From positions 1 through 19,285 of the forward strand of contig JADNRX010000868.1 of NCBI GenBank assembly GCA_015501595.1: a stretch of 19,285 nt of DNA. The letters are read 5' to 3'. The notes under the pieces are model-generated. The model saw only the letters and a program-made list of their open reading frames with translations, searched no databases and was not told where the DNA came from. A program made the translations under genes and the position numbers. The stretch is from Hymenopellis radicata (taxonomy: Eukaryota; Basidiomycota; Agaricomycetes; Agaricales; Physalacriaceae). Of this stretch, positions 1 to 9,443 are shown piece after piece (position 1 is the first letter of the stretch; every line of letters starts with the position of its first letter).

Positions 1-162
1 AAGCAGTTCCATCGACAGTTGATTATCGTGGACTGCTAGTAGACGCTGTGCCAACTTGTGGATTTGCTCTTCAGTCAGCATCCATGGCTCGCTAAAACGA
101 AGGTGCATCAGTTCTGGAAGAAGAAGCAGGAAGGGATACACGCCCAGATGTTTGATTTGCAT
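1..162 (-). CDS. Edge of an LRR-like protein gene, truncated by the window
   Basis: The minus strand is open from an ATG at 162 to the window edge, giving 54 codons. The translation is strongly amphipathic and leucine-rich: it begins MQIKHLGVYPF, then LLLLPELMHLRF, and later EEQIHKLAQRLL. The spacing of leucines followed by a charged helix resembles the degenerate LRR repeats that follow F-boxes in mushroom genomes, but no diagnostic motif is present. The ATG sits directly after a GCAG, so it could be a true start or the first codon of an internal exon. An in-frame TGA lies just upstream. I infer a gene continuing left of the window and cannot name it. Confidence 0.4.
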   Translation of the reverse strand, partial: MQIKHLGVYPFLLLLPELMHLRFSEPWMLTEEQIHKLAQRLLAVHDNQLSMELL

Positions 163-328
163 CTGCACTCATCGATAATCGCGACCTTGAATGAATATCT
201 GAGGTACTGCAATGAATTACAGAGGAGCACTGCGCTTACTGTACTTTATCTCGCACTGAATTGAACATCTTTCGTCTTGTAGAGTCGGTCGAAGAGGGAG
301 TACCCTAAACAGGGGACTCAGTGAGCTC

Positions 329-1324
329 TCATTTGCGACAGCAGAAAACGCAGCAAACCGTTGCAGTATCGGGACCTGGAGCATAAACTTTGGAGGATGG
401 CAACGACCTCTGCGCCATGCGCCTTCGCACCACTGAGACGGTGGCCGGAGGAGGCGCAGGCGGGAGAGTGGTTACGGCTGGCGAAGGAGTTGCGGTAGAA
501 TTCGGAAGAGGCGCAGTAGAGGTGATGGTAATCGGGGAAGTACGCTCTCCAGAGGCTTCATGTTTCCTCTCTCGGTTGTGAGAAGCACCTCGATTAAATT
601 TCCTGCGCGAACCGCCAAAAGGCACAGGGGCGACGGCAGTCTGGGAAGAATCCTCTCCAAGGGACTGATGTTTGCCATGTCGGCTGCGAGAAGAGCCTCG
701 ACTGGACTTCTGGCGCGAACCACCTCGCTTGGTGGCCTTCTCATGACGCGCTGGAAGGAATACGTTCTCTTTCTCCGACCTATGGGGGGATGAGGTAACA
801 CGACAAGCTCTATCTTTCCCATTCGCAACTGGTAAAGAAGGCGTCTTCTCGGGCGTTGCAACGAGAGGCTGATTCCCCGAATGGGCTGTGCGCCCAATAG
901 GGAGTACAACATCGTTCGAAGAAGTGGCAGGCTCAAGATACGGTGGTGGAGGCGATACATGCTTCGCCTTCAAGGGTACGGTGATACGGGGAGTGCGCGT
1001 TACTGTGCCATAAAAATTCGGGTATCCGACAAGCTGATGCGTTTCGAGGGCTGTAGGGAACGAAGGTTGATGAAGCGTGATATCCTGGGGATCGAAAGGA
1101 AGAGACGGGTGGTCAAGCTCCGATACATTGTGTTGGAGTGGGTGTTGAACGTGTTCGGGAAGACGAGATCCATCACTGGAAGGACGATCAGCATATGGGA
1201 CAGCGAATGGCTCACTTGCCTGAATTAGGGAGGGCTGAGAGGCGTCATGAGCCTCGGGAGGGGACGTGACTTGATAGATAACAACTGGTTGCGCGTATAG
1301 TATGTATGACCAGACTAGAGACAT
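329..1324 (-). CDS. Low-complexity Pro/Ser/Arg-rich hypothetical protein (331 aa)
   Basis: A single uninterrupted frame starts with ATG at 1324 and I see no intron that is needed. I do not recognise a domain. The N-terminal third is rich in Pro, Ser and His. The middle (about residues 195-265) is Arg/Ser/Lys-rich and contains an imperfect duplication of about 19 residues, visible at DNA level at 560-616 and 668-724. A Thr/Pro/Ala tract follows, and the protein ends in a cysteine cluster (CCVFCCRK). There is no clear signal peptide, although residues 1-20 are hydrophobic (MSLVWSYILYAQPVVIYQV). The Cys-rich tail could be lipid-modified or bind metal; that is a guess. The length of open frame and the TATA-like element upstream support a real gene. 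It is probably disordered and fast-evolving. Confidence 0.5.
   Translation of the reverse strand: MSLVWSYILYAQPVVIYQVTSPPEAHDASQPSLIQASEPFAVPYADRPSSDGSRLPEHVQHPLQHNVSELDHPSLPFDPQDITLHQPSFPTALETHQLVGYPNFYGTVTRTPRITVPLKAKHVSPPPPYLEPATSSNDVVLPIGRTAHSGNQPLVATPEKTPSLPVANGKDRACRVTSSPHRSEKENVFLPARHEKATKRGGSRQKSSRGSSRSRHGKHQSLGEDSSQTAVAPVPFGGSRRKFNRGASHNRERKHEASGERTSPITITSTAPLPNSTATPSPAVTTLPPAPPPATVSVVRRRMAQRSLPSSKVYAPGPDTATVCCVFCCRK
560..724 (-). repeat. Imperfect tandem duplication inside the 331-aa protein
   Basis: Two 57-bp units at 560-616 and 668-724 share most positions; both begin ATGTTT and end GCGCGAACC plus CC. The period is 108 bp, exactly 36 codons, so the duplication keeps the frame. 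On the minus strand each unit encodes a Gly-Gly-Ser-Arg start followed by an Arg/Ser/His-rich stretch. Confidence 0.6.
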
Positions 1325-1410
1325 CGCTGGCCGGGTTTGAGTCAGGAAATATCACAGAGAAATAAGTGTGCCACTGACTTTGTAGGGGGCTTCAGGAAGT
1401 GAAAGCGGAG

Positions 1411-1419
1411 GATATATAG
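1411..1419 (-). promoter_or_regulatory. TATA-like element upstream of the 331-aa gene
   Basis: The minus strand reads CTATATATC about 90 nt upstream of the ATG at 1324. The distance suits a fungal TATA box. There is no experimental support. Confidence 0.35.
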
Positions 1420-1782
1420 GAAGGGAGAGACCTGAAAACAAAGGAGGAGTGGCTTCGACAACGCGTCTTTAAATGCCCTGCAAACGGTCACATGATTATC
1501 ATGGTCCATGGGAGGGACGTCTTGAGACAGAGAGATAGAAAGTCGGCCTTCGGGCTGTAGTTTAACTATGTAAGTGATGAGAGAGAGAACAACATAAGTA
1601 CACTGCTATTGTTAGGTATATGTACACTTTGTGAAAACCTAGGCTTGCATGATTAAAGTACACAAGTACGAGATGAGAGACGTAGACACACCTGTTTAAG
1701 GAAGAAAGGACCAGATAGTCCAAAGATATGGAGTGTTACGGCTTTGAAAATTGACATGATAGTTTTACGACAACTTCCGGGC

Positions 1783-1794
1783 CGGTAATTACCG
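1783..1794. promoter_or_regulatory. CGGTAATTACCG palindrome, candidate Zn2Cys6 binding site
   Basis: This is a perfect 12-bp palindrome with CGG and CCG half-sites separated by six bases. It lies about 120 bp upstream of the bHLH start. CGG-N6-CCG is the spacing known for Ppr1-type fungal Zn2Cys6 regulators. Binding here is inference. Confidence 0.35.
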
Positions 1795-1815
1795 TCGGTG
1801 GCTGTAATTTCAAAT

Positions 1816-1838
1816 CAATCGGGAGTCCCGTCCGATTG
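1816..1838. repeat. Inverted repeat with CCAAT-like arms upstream of bHLH gene
   Basis: The arms CAATCGG (1816-1822) and CCGATTG (1832-1838) pair perfectly around a 9-nt loop region. The right arm continues as ATTGG, the reverse of a CCAAT box. It lies about 80 bp upstream of the ATG at 1916, within reach of the transcription start. Confidence 0.4.
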
Positions 1839-1915
1839 GACTTGTTCATTTACGGCCGTCTCTCTCTTTTTCGACTAAAGACGACGGCATTGCCGACGAC
1901 AGCGCCGCCTTTGCG

Positions 1916-3863
1916 ATGGACTCACGCATCGACGACCAGCACCAAAAAGACTACATGTCGTCCTTCTTCCCCTCGGTTGACCTGGATCATCTTCAAAACG
2001 ACTCTGGCATGGACATGATGCAGCAGACCACGCACAATGCCCAGCAAAACCAGACGATGATGCACGGCCTATGCATGCCGCCCCAGCTCGACATGGAGAT
2101 GCTCGGAAGTCTTATGTCGATGCAGGGGATAGACAGCCCGCAGCATCCGCTTGGAGCCGCGTCCCCTCTCAGACCCATTTTCCGCCCAATTCCAATCCGA
2201 ATAATCCTCAGATGATTATAGAGCAGTATAAGCTTGCTCAGCTTCAGCAACTCCAGCAGTTGCAGAATCAAATCTTTCAGCAACAGGTGAGCTCACACAC
2301 GCGTCTATTAGCTACTTGTGTAATCTACTACTGATACTCTCTAGATTGCGCTTATCAGCGGTCAACCCACAAATAATGACACTCCAATCGCTGAGCCTGT
2401 TCGTGAGCGACATGCGACATTCCATGGATTGCCCACGCCTGGTTCGTCTAATCATCCAATGCCTGTCATAGCCCTCCTGATGCTCCCTAGGCTCGTCTAC
2501 CGAGCTGCGTGCTCAGCATCAGCCGCTCGAATATGTCTCTCCCATGGTTCTCAACTATCTTGACCCCCCTACTGCCGACAACTATGGAGAGGCTATGACT
2601 CCCATGCCACATTCCATGAACCCTCAGTTTTCTGTTCCACCACGCGGTGCTACGTCCGCCCCTGCACACATCGTCTTCCGATCCAATTCTTCGGCTGACA
2701 TTGACGTGGACATATCACCGTTGACGAGTCCATGGCTAGGTGCCCAGCAAAACCAACATTCGTACATTCAGCGCAATAAGCGCACTGCTTCCTCAAGTGG
2801 CGATGAATCGACCTCAAAACCCTCAAAGAAGAAGCAGTCACCTGCCATTCGTCCTTACAATCCTTCCCCAGCACCCAAACGAAGTACTCGCCATTCTAAA
2901 TCTACTACTTCAACTCCCTTACTTCGATCCGCGCGTTCACGCAATGGCAGCATTGTGGGAAACGAAGTCGTCGATGATTCTCCCTCCCCCGTCGATCTGT
3001 CCATGCCTCCTCCAGCCTCGACGTCCAGCCAGGCAAATATGCCGGCTTCGTCCAACCCTTCAAGTAATGTACCATCTCCATCGCTCACACCTGTTACTCC
3101 GGCCAGTATCATGAACCTCGGAAGGCTAGGTGTGAACAACACAAATAACCTTGCGCCTTGCAAGACTCAGGACAAAGGCAAATCTTCGGTTCAATCTTCG
3201 GCTACCTCGGCAGCACCTCAGCGCACTAAATCAACTAGAAGGACGTCTGTCGGAGCATCGTCGTCTACACTGAAAGCGATCCTTCCTGGTGGGCATCGTT
3301 GTTCTGATTTCTCACTAGTATATTCACATGATCTTGTAGCTGGCTCTGCCCCCTCCCGGAGTAACACTGGCGCTCAACCGGTGGTACAGGTCCGAAAGAC
3401 TTCCCATAAAGCGGCAGAACAGAAGCGCAGGGACTCGCTCAAGACCACGTTCGACGAGCTTCGGGGACTACTTCCACCTATACCTCTTCCTTCTGATGGG
3501 CGGACCCATGATGAGCCCGTGCTTCCCGGTGCTCTCCCACCGCGAGGACCGCCGAAAGCAGGAAGTGACGGGCCCAATAAGGCTGTGAGCAAGCTGCAGT
3601 TGCTGATGTGTGGGAACGAGTTTATACGGCAGTTGAAGGCGAGGGTGGAAAGGCGGGATGAAGAGATTACAAAGCTGCGCAATGAGATTGGCCGGTTGAG
3701 AGGTGCGCTGGTGACCACGGCGCCGGGAATCTTGGAGGAAGGCGAGCATCTGGATCTGGAGAAGGATTTGGATGAGATCGAGTCTTTGACTTTGGGTTTT
3801 GGACGGGGTACGATGCTTGGTGTTGATGAGGATGCGGATGAGGAGGGCGATGGCGATGATTAA
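1916..3863 (+). CDS. bHLH transcription factor, one apparent frameshift
   Basis: This encodes a nuclear DNA-binding regulator. My exon model is 1916-2286, 2345-2441, 2491-3288 and 3340-3863, giving 596 aa if one base is added at the C run 2163-2166. The N-terminus is Met/Gln-rich and includes a Gln/Leu helix (QLQQLQQLQNQIFQQQ). The middle is Ser/Pro-rich with a KPSKKKQ basic patch that may be a nuclear localisation signal. The bHLH domain begins near residue 442: basic part KTSHKAAEQKRRDSLK with the E-box contacting His, Glu and Arg positions, helix 1, an unusually long Pro/Gly-rich loop, then helix 2 from about residue 502 running into a charged coiled coil (VERRDEEITKLRNEIGRL). The C-terminus is acidic. 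The intron at 3289-3339 is 51 nt and stop-free. Without a search I cannot say which regulon it controls. Confidence 0.85.
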
Positions 3864-4331
3864 GTACCGTGTTGTTGTATGCCAGCATTATGTATGTTTA
3901 TTTAATATGCGATGAATATTAAAGCTCAACTACTGTACTGTAAACCTTTTTGAGGCGAGGTGAATTTAATATAATGCTGTTCCGTGGCTATTGGCGGCTG
4001 TTCTTCGTGTATTCATCAACTCGCTTATCGCTTCCACATTCTTCCCAGTCAGACCGAACGCACGACCTTTTTTCGGGCAGGCGGTAAGATGAGCGGCGAT
4101 TTGTACAGATTACGAGGCTGCAGTGCCTGCGCAGTTGACAATAAAGGACGCGGGTAGCTTTGGACACAAACAAGAGTCAGAGTAGAAGCTTCGAACTGAT
4201 CGCGATCATCCTTGACTCTTGCACATCAACCATCATCAGTGTCCTATGCATGCTAAGCGCGCGCCTCACCATGACAATAAAAGCTCTGGGTTATCGATTC
4301 CCGTCTAACCTTCTCTTTTATCTTCCCCGCT
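3864..4331. other. Intergenic region between bHLH and ABC genes
   Basis: The first 100 bases are AT-rich (TTTATTTAATATG and similar) and probably hold the bHLH polyadenylation region. A pyrimidine-rich run (CTTCTCTTTTATCTTCCCC) ends directly before the ATG at 4332, typical of fungal promoters near the transcription start. I see no gene on either strand. Confidence 0.4.
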
Positions 4332-6870
4332 ATGTCATCGCCACATCCCAACTCACGCGCCTCCAACTCGGAGTCTGGACTGTTGCGATCTTCAACGACA
4401 CCAAGCCTGCTCTGCGCAAAGCATTCAATAGCTTCGTCTCTTCATTCTCAATTTACCGCCGCGTGGCGTACGATATCTATAATGCTGAGCGACTCATCTC
4501 TGCTCTATACTTGCTGTGTATGCTATGGGAAATTGTGGCTCCTGCGCTTGTTCTGCATACGTCAAACAATTTGCTAGCATGCGTGAGCGCCACTCTCTCT
4601 GAACTCATTGTATGCCGGCTGATTTTATGTCAGATTGAAAGAAGTGTTCAGCAAGGAAAACCCGATGCGGCAAAAATCTGCTGGAACTTGGGCGCCCACG
4701 TTTTCATGAGCGGGATTTCAGCAATCGAGTCTTGGACGCGGTATCATGATTCACCTCATTTCTTGTAGCCATTCTTACCGAGTTTCCAGTGACACGATTG
4801 CTCAACCGCGCCTCGAGATGGCCTTCAGGCTACATTGCGAGTTTCAATTAATGCAGAGTGAGCTTTTTCTGTGCGAGAATTTATCAAATACTGATGTGAT
4901 GGGTTTCACAGCTCATCTGAATCTGGATGTCCCGACATCGCTAAGTTGGTTCTTGCTTCCTAGGAACCTTGGGTCAAGATTGACAGGTTCTTAGATCCTT
5001 TGACTAGAAAGAAGATTCGGCTCGAGTCTCTGGCGTATCTTGTCATTCGTGTGGTCGAGACAATCATCGCCTTCCTACAAGTCATTACTCAAGTCGGCCT
5101 TCTCATGTACTTGACATCCAATTCTCCCGTACTTCTGGTATTATCTCTTGCTGAGCCATCCACTCTGTGACAACGCGGCGTACATTGTATAACACACGTG
5201 GGTTCAGAGAGTGTACTCATTCAACGCTGTCATTCGCTGATGTATGTTCTTTAAGCACATGTTTCGCATACAGAGAACTCGGATTATCAACGGTCGAACA
5301 GCTTTGGTAGCAAATGAGTGCCCCGACATTCAGATCCGAAGTGCTGTCTAGTAACCTCGTGTCGTATATCTTGGACGGTATGCTGTTTTTCATCATTGAT
5401 ACCCGAACTCTGAGCCAGTTCTTCTAACTAGAATACAAACGATCTTCTGCCATTCTGCTCAGCAAGGGCTTGTCTAGCGATTCTCCACGGGAGATGTATA
5501 GGCTGAGATTGACGCCACTGAACGATATTGCTTCAGCCGTTCTCAGAGACTCTAACATAGTGCGTGGTGGAACTTGCCATGGATATGCTTGTTTACTCGC
5601 CTTCTCCTAGATCTACTTCGCCATCGTTGCGATGATGAGCCCGGGGAAGTTTTCTCCGGCCATCATGTTTTCTCTCATGAAGACTTGTGAGAAGATTAAT
5701 CACACCATACGCAGCGCCATACGAGAAATGGCCTACTCTCAAGCTGCCGCCTCCGAACTTCGGGCACTATACGATATACAGAACGTAGCTCGTGTCATTA
5801 CGGATGGGACAGTCGCTTACCCTCGTTCTGGACTCGACTCAAGCAATGAAGGAATGACATTTGACGGGGTGACTTCCTTTTCTTTTCGCTTATCTGTGCT
5901 TTGCTAAACACATACAGTAACGTGTCTTTCACGTACCCCGGGGCAAAACAGTGAAACCCGCGCTTGCGAACGTCTCGTTTTCCATTTCTGCTGGCCAGCT
6001 AGTCGTCATTGTCGGTGCGAAACGGCAGCGGAAAGTCGACCATCATCAAACTTCTCACCCGTTTGTACGACACGACGTCCGATCCGGAGTCTCTTCTTCT
6101 CGATGGTCTACCTCTTTCGCAATACTGCATATCGGACCTCCGTCGTGCCACGGCTGTTCTCACACAGGACAACTCTCTGTTCTCCCTCTCGTTAGGGGAG
6201 GATATAGGCATCGGGTATCCCGACAAGGCGGGCGACGACGAGATGGTTGCCCAGGCCGCCGAACTAGGCGGTGCCACGCACTGTGTGGACAAGTTTGAGT
6301 CTGGGAAGGACACCGTCTTGGACGAGAAACTGTTATCCACGCCCCGTATGGCTAACGTGTTGAGTTCGGATACAGAGCATCCATTGGCGGTGAAACTGGC
6401 GGAACTCAAGAAGAATACCGAGATATCAGGTGGAGAGAAGCAGAGGATTCTTGCGTAGGTGTTGCATACCTTTTCTTCTGGCCTTTGTTCATTGGGTTGC
6501 CAGGTCGCGCACCTTCATGCGCCTTCAATCAAAGGCCATCAGGTTTGTTGTTGTCGATGAGCCCACCTCCGCGTTGGACTCTGAGGGAGAGATGAACCTC
6601 TTCGACAATCTGATAAAGGCCAGAGAAGGGAAGACGATGATATTCGTTACCCATCGGTTTGGGCATTTGGTAAAGCGGGCAGATCTTATTCTGTAAGTGT
6701 TATTGTCTCAACCTCGTTTCTTCTGCCGTAACGAGAATGTGTCTAGATGCATGAAGGATGGTGCCATCGTCGAGTCGGGCAGCCACGAGACACTGATCTC
6801 GCAAGATGGAGAATATGCAAAGTTGTACAATATCCAGGCCAAAGCGTTCGTTGACGATATCGGCGCGTAG
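4332..6870 (+). pseudogene. Half ABC transporter (ABCB-like), several reading-frame breaks
   Basis: This is a membrane domain followed by one nucleotide-binding domain, the layout of a half-size exporter. Membrane segments lie around 4480-4740 and 5010-5160, and the LxLDVPTS stretch is typical of the Agaricomycete family as I recall it. NBD motifs are all present: Walker A GSGKST at about 6023-6046, Q-loop LTQD, signature ISGGEKQR, Walker B FVVVDEPTSALD and H-loop VTHR. Introns I can place: 4741-4789, 4858-4911, 5378-5431, 5560-5610, 5869-5917, 6455-6503 and 6693-6746. The frame breaks near 4387, 4945-4963, about 5150-5250, 5312, 5866, 5945 and 6020, several at homopolymers. The start at 4332 is chosen because an ATG follows a pyrimidine tract. 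An upstream open stretch in another frame has only a TTG start. It is either a decaying pseudogene or a gene hit by sequence errors. The clean P450 next door argues for real decay. Confidence 0.75.
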
Positions 6871-7383
6871 ACTTTTAGTACGTAGTGGTCTCCGTGTACA
6901 CTAGGAGGGACTGTACTTAGACAAGTTAGATGGTGAGTATGTAGCATGTGTGCACCAGCACATGACTGTGGACTTAGTCTGTTTTTACGTATCCCCATTG
7001 AGCAACACAAACAGAGTTGGATGAATTTGTATTTGTCTTTCCAACACGCCACAACAAGCTACCACCAAACCACATCAGACGAGACCCTGCTAGCTCGCTC
7101 TCAATTGCCTGATTTTTTCGAAACGACTCTTTTGTGTCTCTGGTTTTTTTCCTGCAGGTGCGGCGACACGGACCTCGCTAACCACGAAAGGAAGTTCCTG
7201 CACATCGATGAATATAGAGTGTGTGGGGCTTCTTCCACGTCCATCAATGCGTGCTGCCAAGAAGACGAACGAGAACAATAAGACACGGACGCACTTGAGT
7301 GCTTCGGAGGGATGGATTACGCGCTGTGGAGATGGTCGGATATAATCTGAAGAGACTCACCATTACGAGTCTTCTATGGCGAA
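6871..7383. other. Intergenic region between ABC transporter and P450
   Basis: Both neighbours are on the plus strand, so this holds the ABC 3' end and the P450 promoter. An ATG at 7312 is in frame with the P450 but is cut off by TGA at 7348. No other gene, RNA or repeat was seen. Confidence 0.4.
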
Positions 7384-9443
7384 ATGCTGGCTTCTATCTC
7401 TCTTTCATTCTTGTGTCTCTGCTTCACGATTTACACGATATTGTTCGTGCGCAGGTCGTTGAATCCGCTTTACAGGCTTCCGGGTCCTCCAGTGCGCGGC
7501 TTCTTTGGCAGCCATCTCAAGCACGTTACCGGGTGAGCGCGCTCTCGACTGAAATCACATCCTTACATGAACGTCCCCGCCGCTAGTGCTCAGAGTGGCT
7601 ATAAAGTCTACGAGTTTTTGGAGAAACGATATGGACGTTCTGTCAGAATCCGTGGCGCTTTTCCCGTACGTGTTTCTTCCTTTACGACGATCCCCCGCCA
7701 TTCAGCTGACACACGCGCAAAGTGGGAAGAGCGTCTACTCACGATGGATCCCGTATCCATGGCGCACATCCTGAAGAATGCCGACCTCTATCAAAAACCG
7801 GCACTGTCGCGTCGCCTGATCACGAGCCTCATAGGATGCGGAATGCTCGCGGCCGAAGGACACGTGTATCAGCGCCAACGACGCGTCCTCCTCCCCGCGT
7901 TCTCGAACCATAATCTTCGGGGCTTCTCCTCGGTTGTATTAAAGAAAGGTATACAACTCAAGGAGAAGTGGTTGGAGATTATGAAGGGGGCGAGTTTGAA
8001 TGAAGGCGCCATGACGCTGGACATTGGCAGTTGGATCAGTCGGGCAACTTTTGATATTATGGGTCTTGCTGGTTAGTTTGTGCTCTTCGCTCTACCACGA
8101 TTGTCTATTGAGTCCGCCTCAGGATTTGATTACGACTTTAACGCGATTGAGGACGAATCAAATGCACTCTTCCGAGCCTATGTTGAGATGTTCCAGAAGT
8201 GCGCCGCTCAACATGGTTTGTGGGAGACGGTGGCGGCATATTCGCCTTTGTTTAGGTGGCTGTTCGTGAGTTACTGATATCTCACGCGATCGGACAGTCT
8301 GTGCTCATCTATGTTCCGCTTAGCCTGATAGAGTCACTCAACGATGTCGATCTACAATTCAACGTATTGCTGGGCAGCTGATACAAGAAAAGAAACAGAA
8401 GCTCGCGCACGATGAGAAGAACGAGCATCTTCAGTCTGGAAATGACTTACTTACTCTCATGTGTTCGTTATTTCTCTCTCTTTCCACGCTCTTTCAATAT
8501 AATGACATCCTGTTTGCAGTAAAATCCAACTCGGACCCTGCTCTCCCTCCCGAGGCCAAGATGTCGGATTGCGATCTCCTCGACAACATCAACACGCTAA
8601 TGTTCGCCGGCTCCGATACGTCCTCCCTCTCCGTGATCTGGACACTTGTCCTTCTCGCCCGGAACACATCTATCCAGGACCAGCTCAGACACGAGCTCTT
8701 GTCTATCCTTCCTGCGAACCAGGACCTGTCTGACCTAGAAGGGGAATCCTTGCAGAAAGTAGTCTCATCGCTACCACTGCTGAACAACGTGTTACGGGAG
8801 TCCTTGCGCCTTATTCCCCCAGTCCACTCGTCGCTGCGCGTAGCTACAAGAACGGACGAGGTGCCAACTATGTATCCTGTTCGACCAAGGGACAAGCGTC
8901 AACCGGAGACACAGAGTTTTACTGTACCAAAGGGAACATTCGTTCATATTTGCGTGGAAGCGTTCAATTTGGACAAGACGGTGTGGAGAGAGGATGCTTG
9001 GGAGTTCAAGTAAGTGTTACGCTACTTGACCTCGTCCCGGACTGAGTGTTAAACGTAGTCCTGACCGTTGGGATTGTCTCCCGGATAGAGTATCAAAGCA
9101 ACCAGGTGTATTTTCGCATTTGCTCACATTCTCTGCGGGACCTCGAGTATGTTCTGCATTCTTTCGGTTGCACGCAATTGACTCGTTTGCAAGGCATGTA
9201 CCGGGATGCGGGTGTCGCTCACTGAGATGAAATTACTGCTCTTCATCCTCCTGACCAATTTTACCTTCAAAACACATCCTGAGTATCAAATTCTCAAGGT
9301 TAACAAGTGAGTCAATTGATTCTACTGCTCTTCTCATCTGAAGACGTCTTGTTAGAGTGTTGACGAGACCTCATCTCGCTGGAAAGGAAGCAGACGGCAT
9401 GCAATGTCCCCTATTAGTCTCGCGGTTCCAGCAAATTCAATGA
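7384..9443 (+). CDS. Cytochrome P450 monooxygenase, intact, nine exons
   Basis: This encodes a membrane-anchored heme-thiolate monooxygenase of the ER, needing a P450 reductase partner. Exons are 7384-7532, 7587-7665, 7723-8071, 8123-8265, 8324-8462, 8520-9009, 9059-9146, 9194-9306 and 9356-9443. They sum to 1638 nt, or 545 aa with no frame break, a normal length. An N-terminal anchor (residues 3-22) is followed by the LPGPP hinge at 32-36. The I-helix AGSDTS is at 316-321, ExxR (ESLR) at 380-383, FNPDRW as the PERF-type motif, and FSAGPRACTG at 474-483 with heme-ligand Cys481. The AEGHVYQRQRR C-helix and AGFDY segment resemble large basidiomycete-specific CYP expansions. I do not assign a CYP family or substrate. 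Introns 7666-7722 and 8463-8519 are multiples of three without stops. The neighbouring ABC gene suggests detoxification or secondary metabolism, but only weakly. Confidence 0.93.

Larger units (their letters stand above)
1325..1915. promoter_or_regulatory. Divergent intergenic region between the 331-aa gene and the bHLH gene
   Basis: No convincing coding frame exists here. The region is a shared divergent promoter. It holds the TATA-like element near 1411, a perfect CGG-N6-CCG palindrome at 1783-1794 and a stem-loop-capable inverted repeat with CCAAT-type arms at 1816-1838. A pyrimidine-rich stretch just after 1858 leads to the ATG at 1916. Confidence 0.5.

Noticed and set aside
472..960. 162-codon minus-strand frame rich in Leu and Arg
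   Set aside because: It lies inside the 331-aa frame in another phase; its composition mirrors the low-complexity codons of that gene.
3864..4160. 61-codon minus-strand frame at 3988-4173
   Set aside because: Short, no family-like sequence, and its position in an AT-rich intergenic region fits chance.
4160..4768. 202-codon frame as the full first exon of the ABC gene
   Set aside because: Its first codon is TTG. The part from about 4390 is real ABC sequence, but the upstream part lacks family-like sequence and the pyrimidine tract points to the ATG at 4332.
7312..7350. ATG at 7312 as the P450 start
   Set aside because: It is in frame with the P450 but TGA at 7348 closes it; the ATG at 7384 already gives a normal anchor and full length.
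8494..8895. 133-codon minus-strand frame
   Set aside because: It is antisense to P450 exon 6, which carries the I-helix and ExxR motifs.
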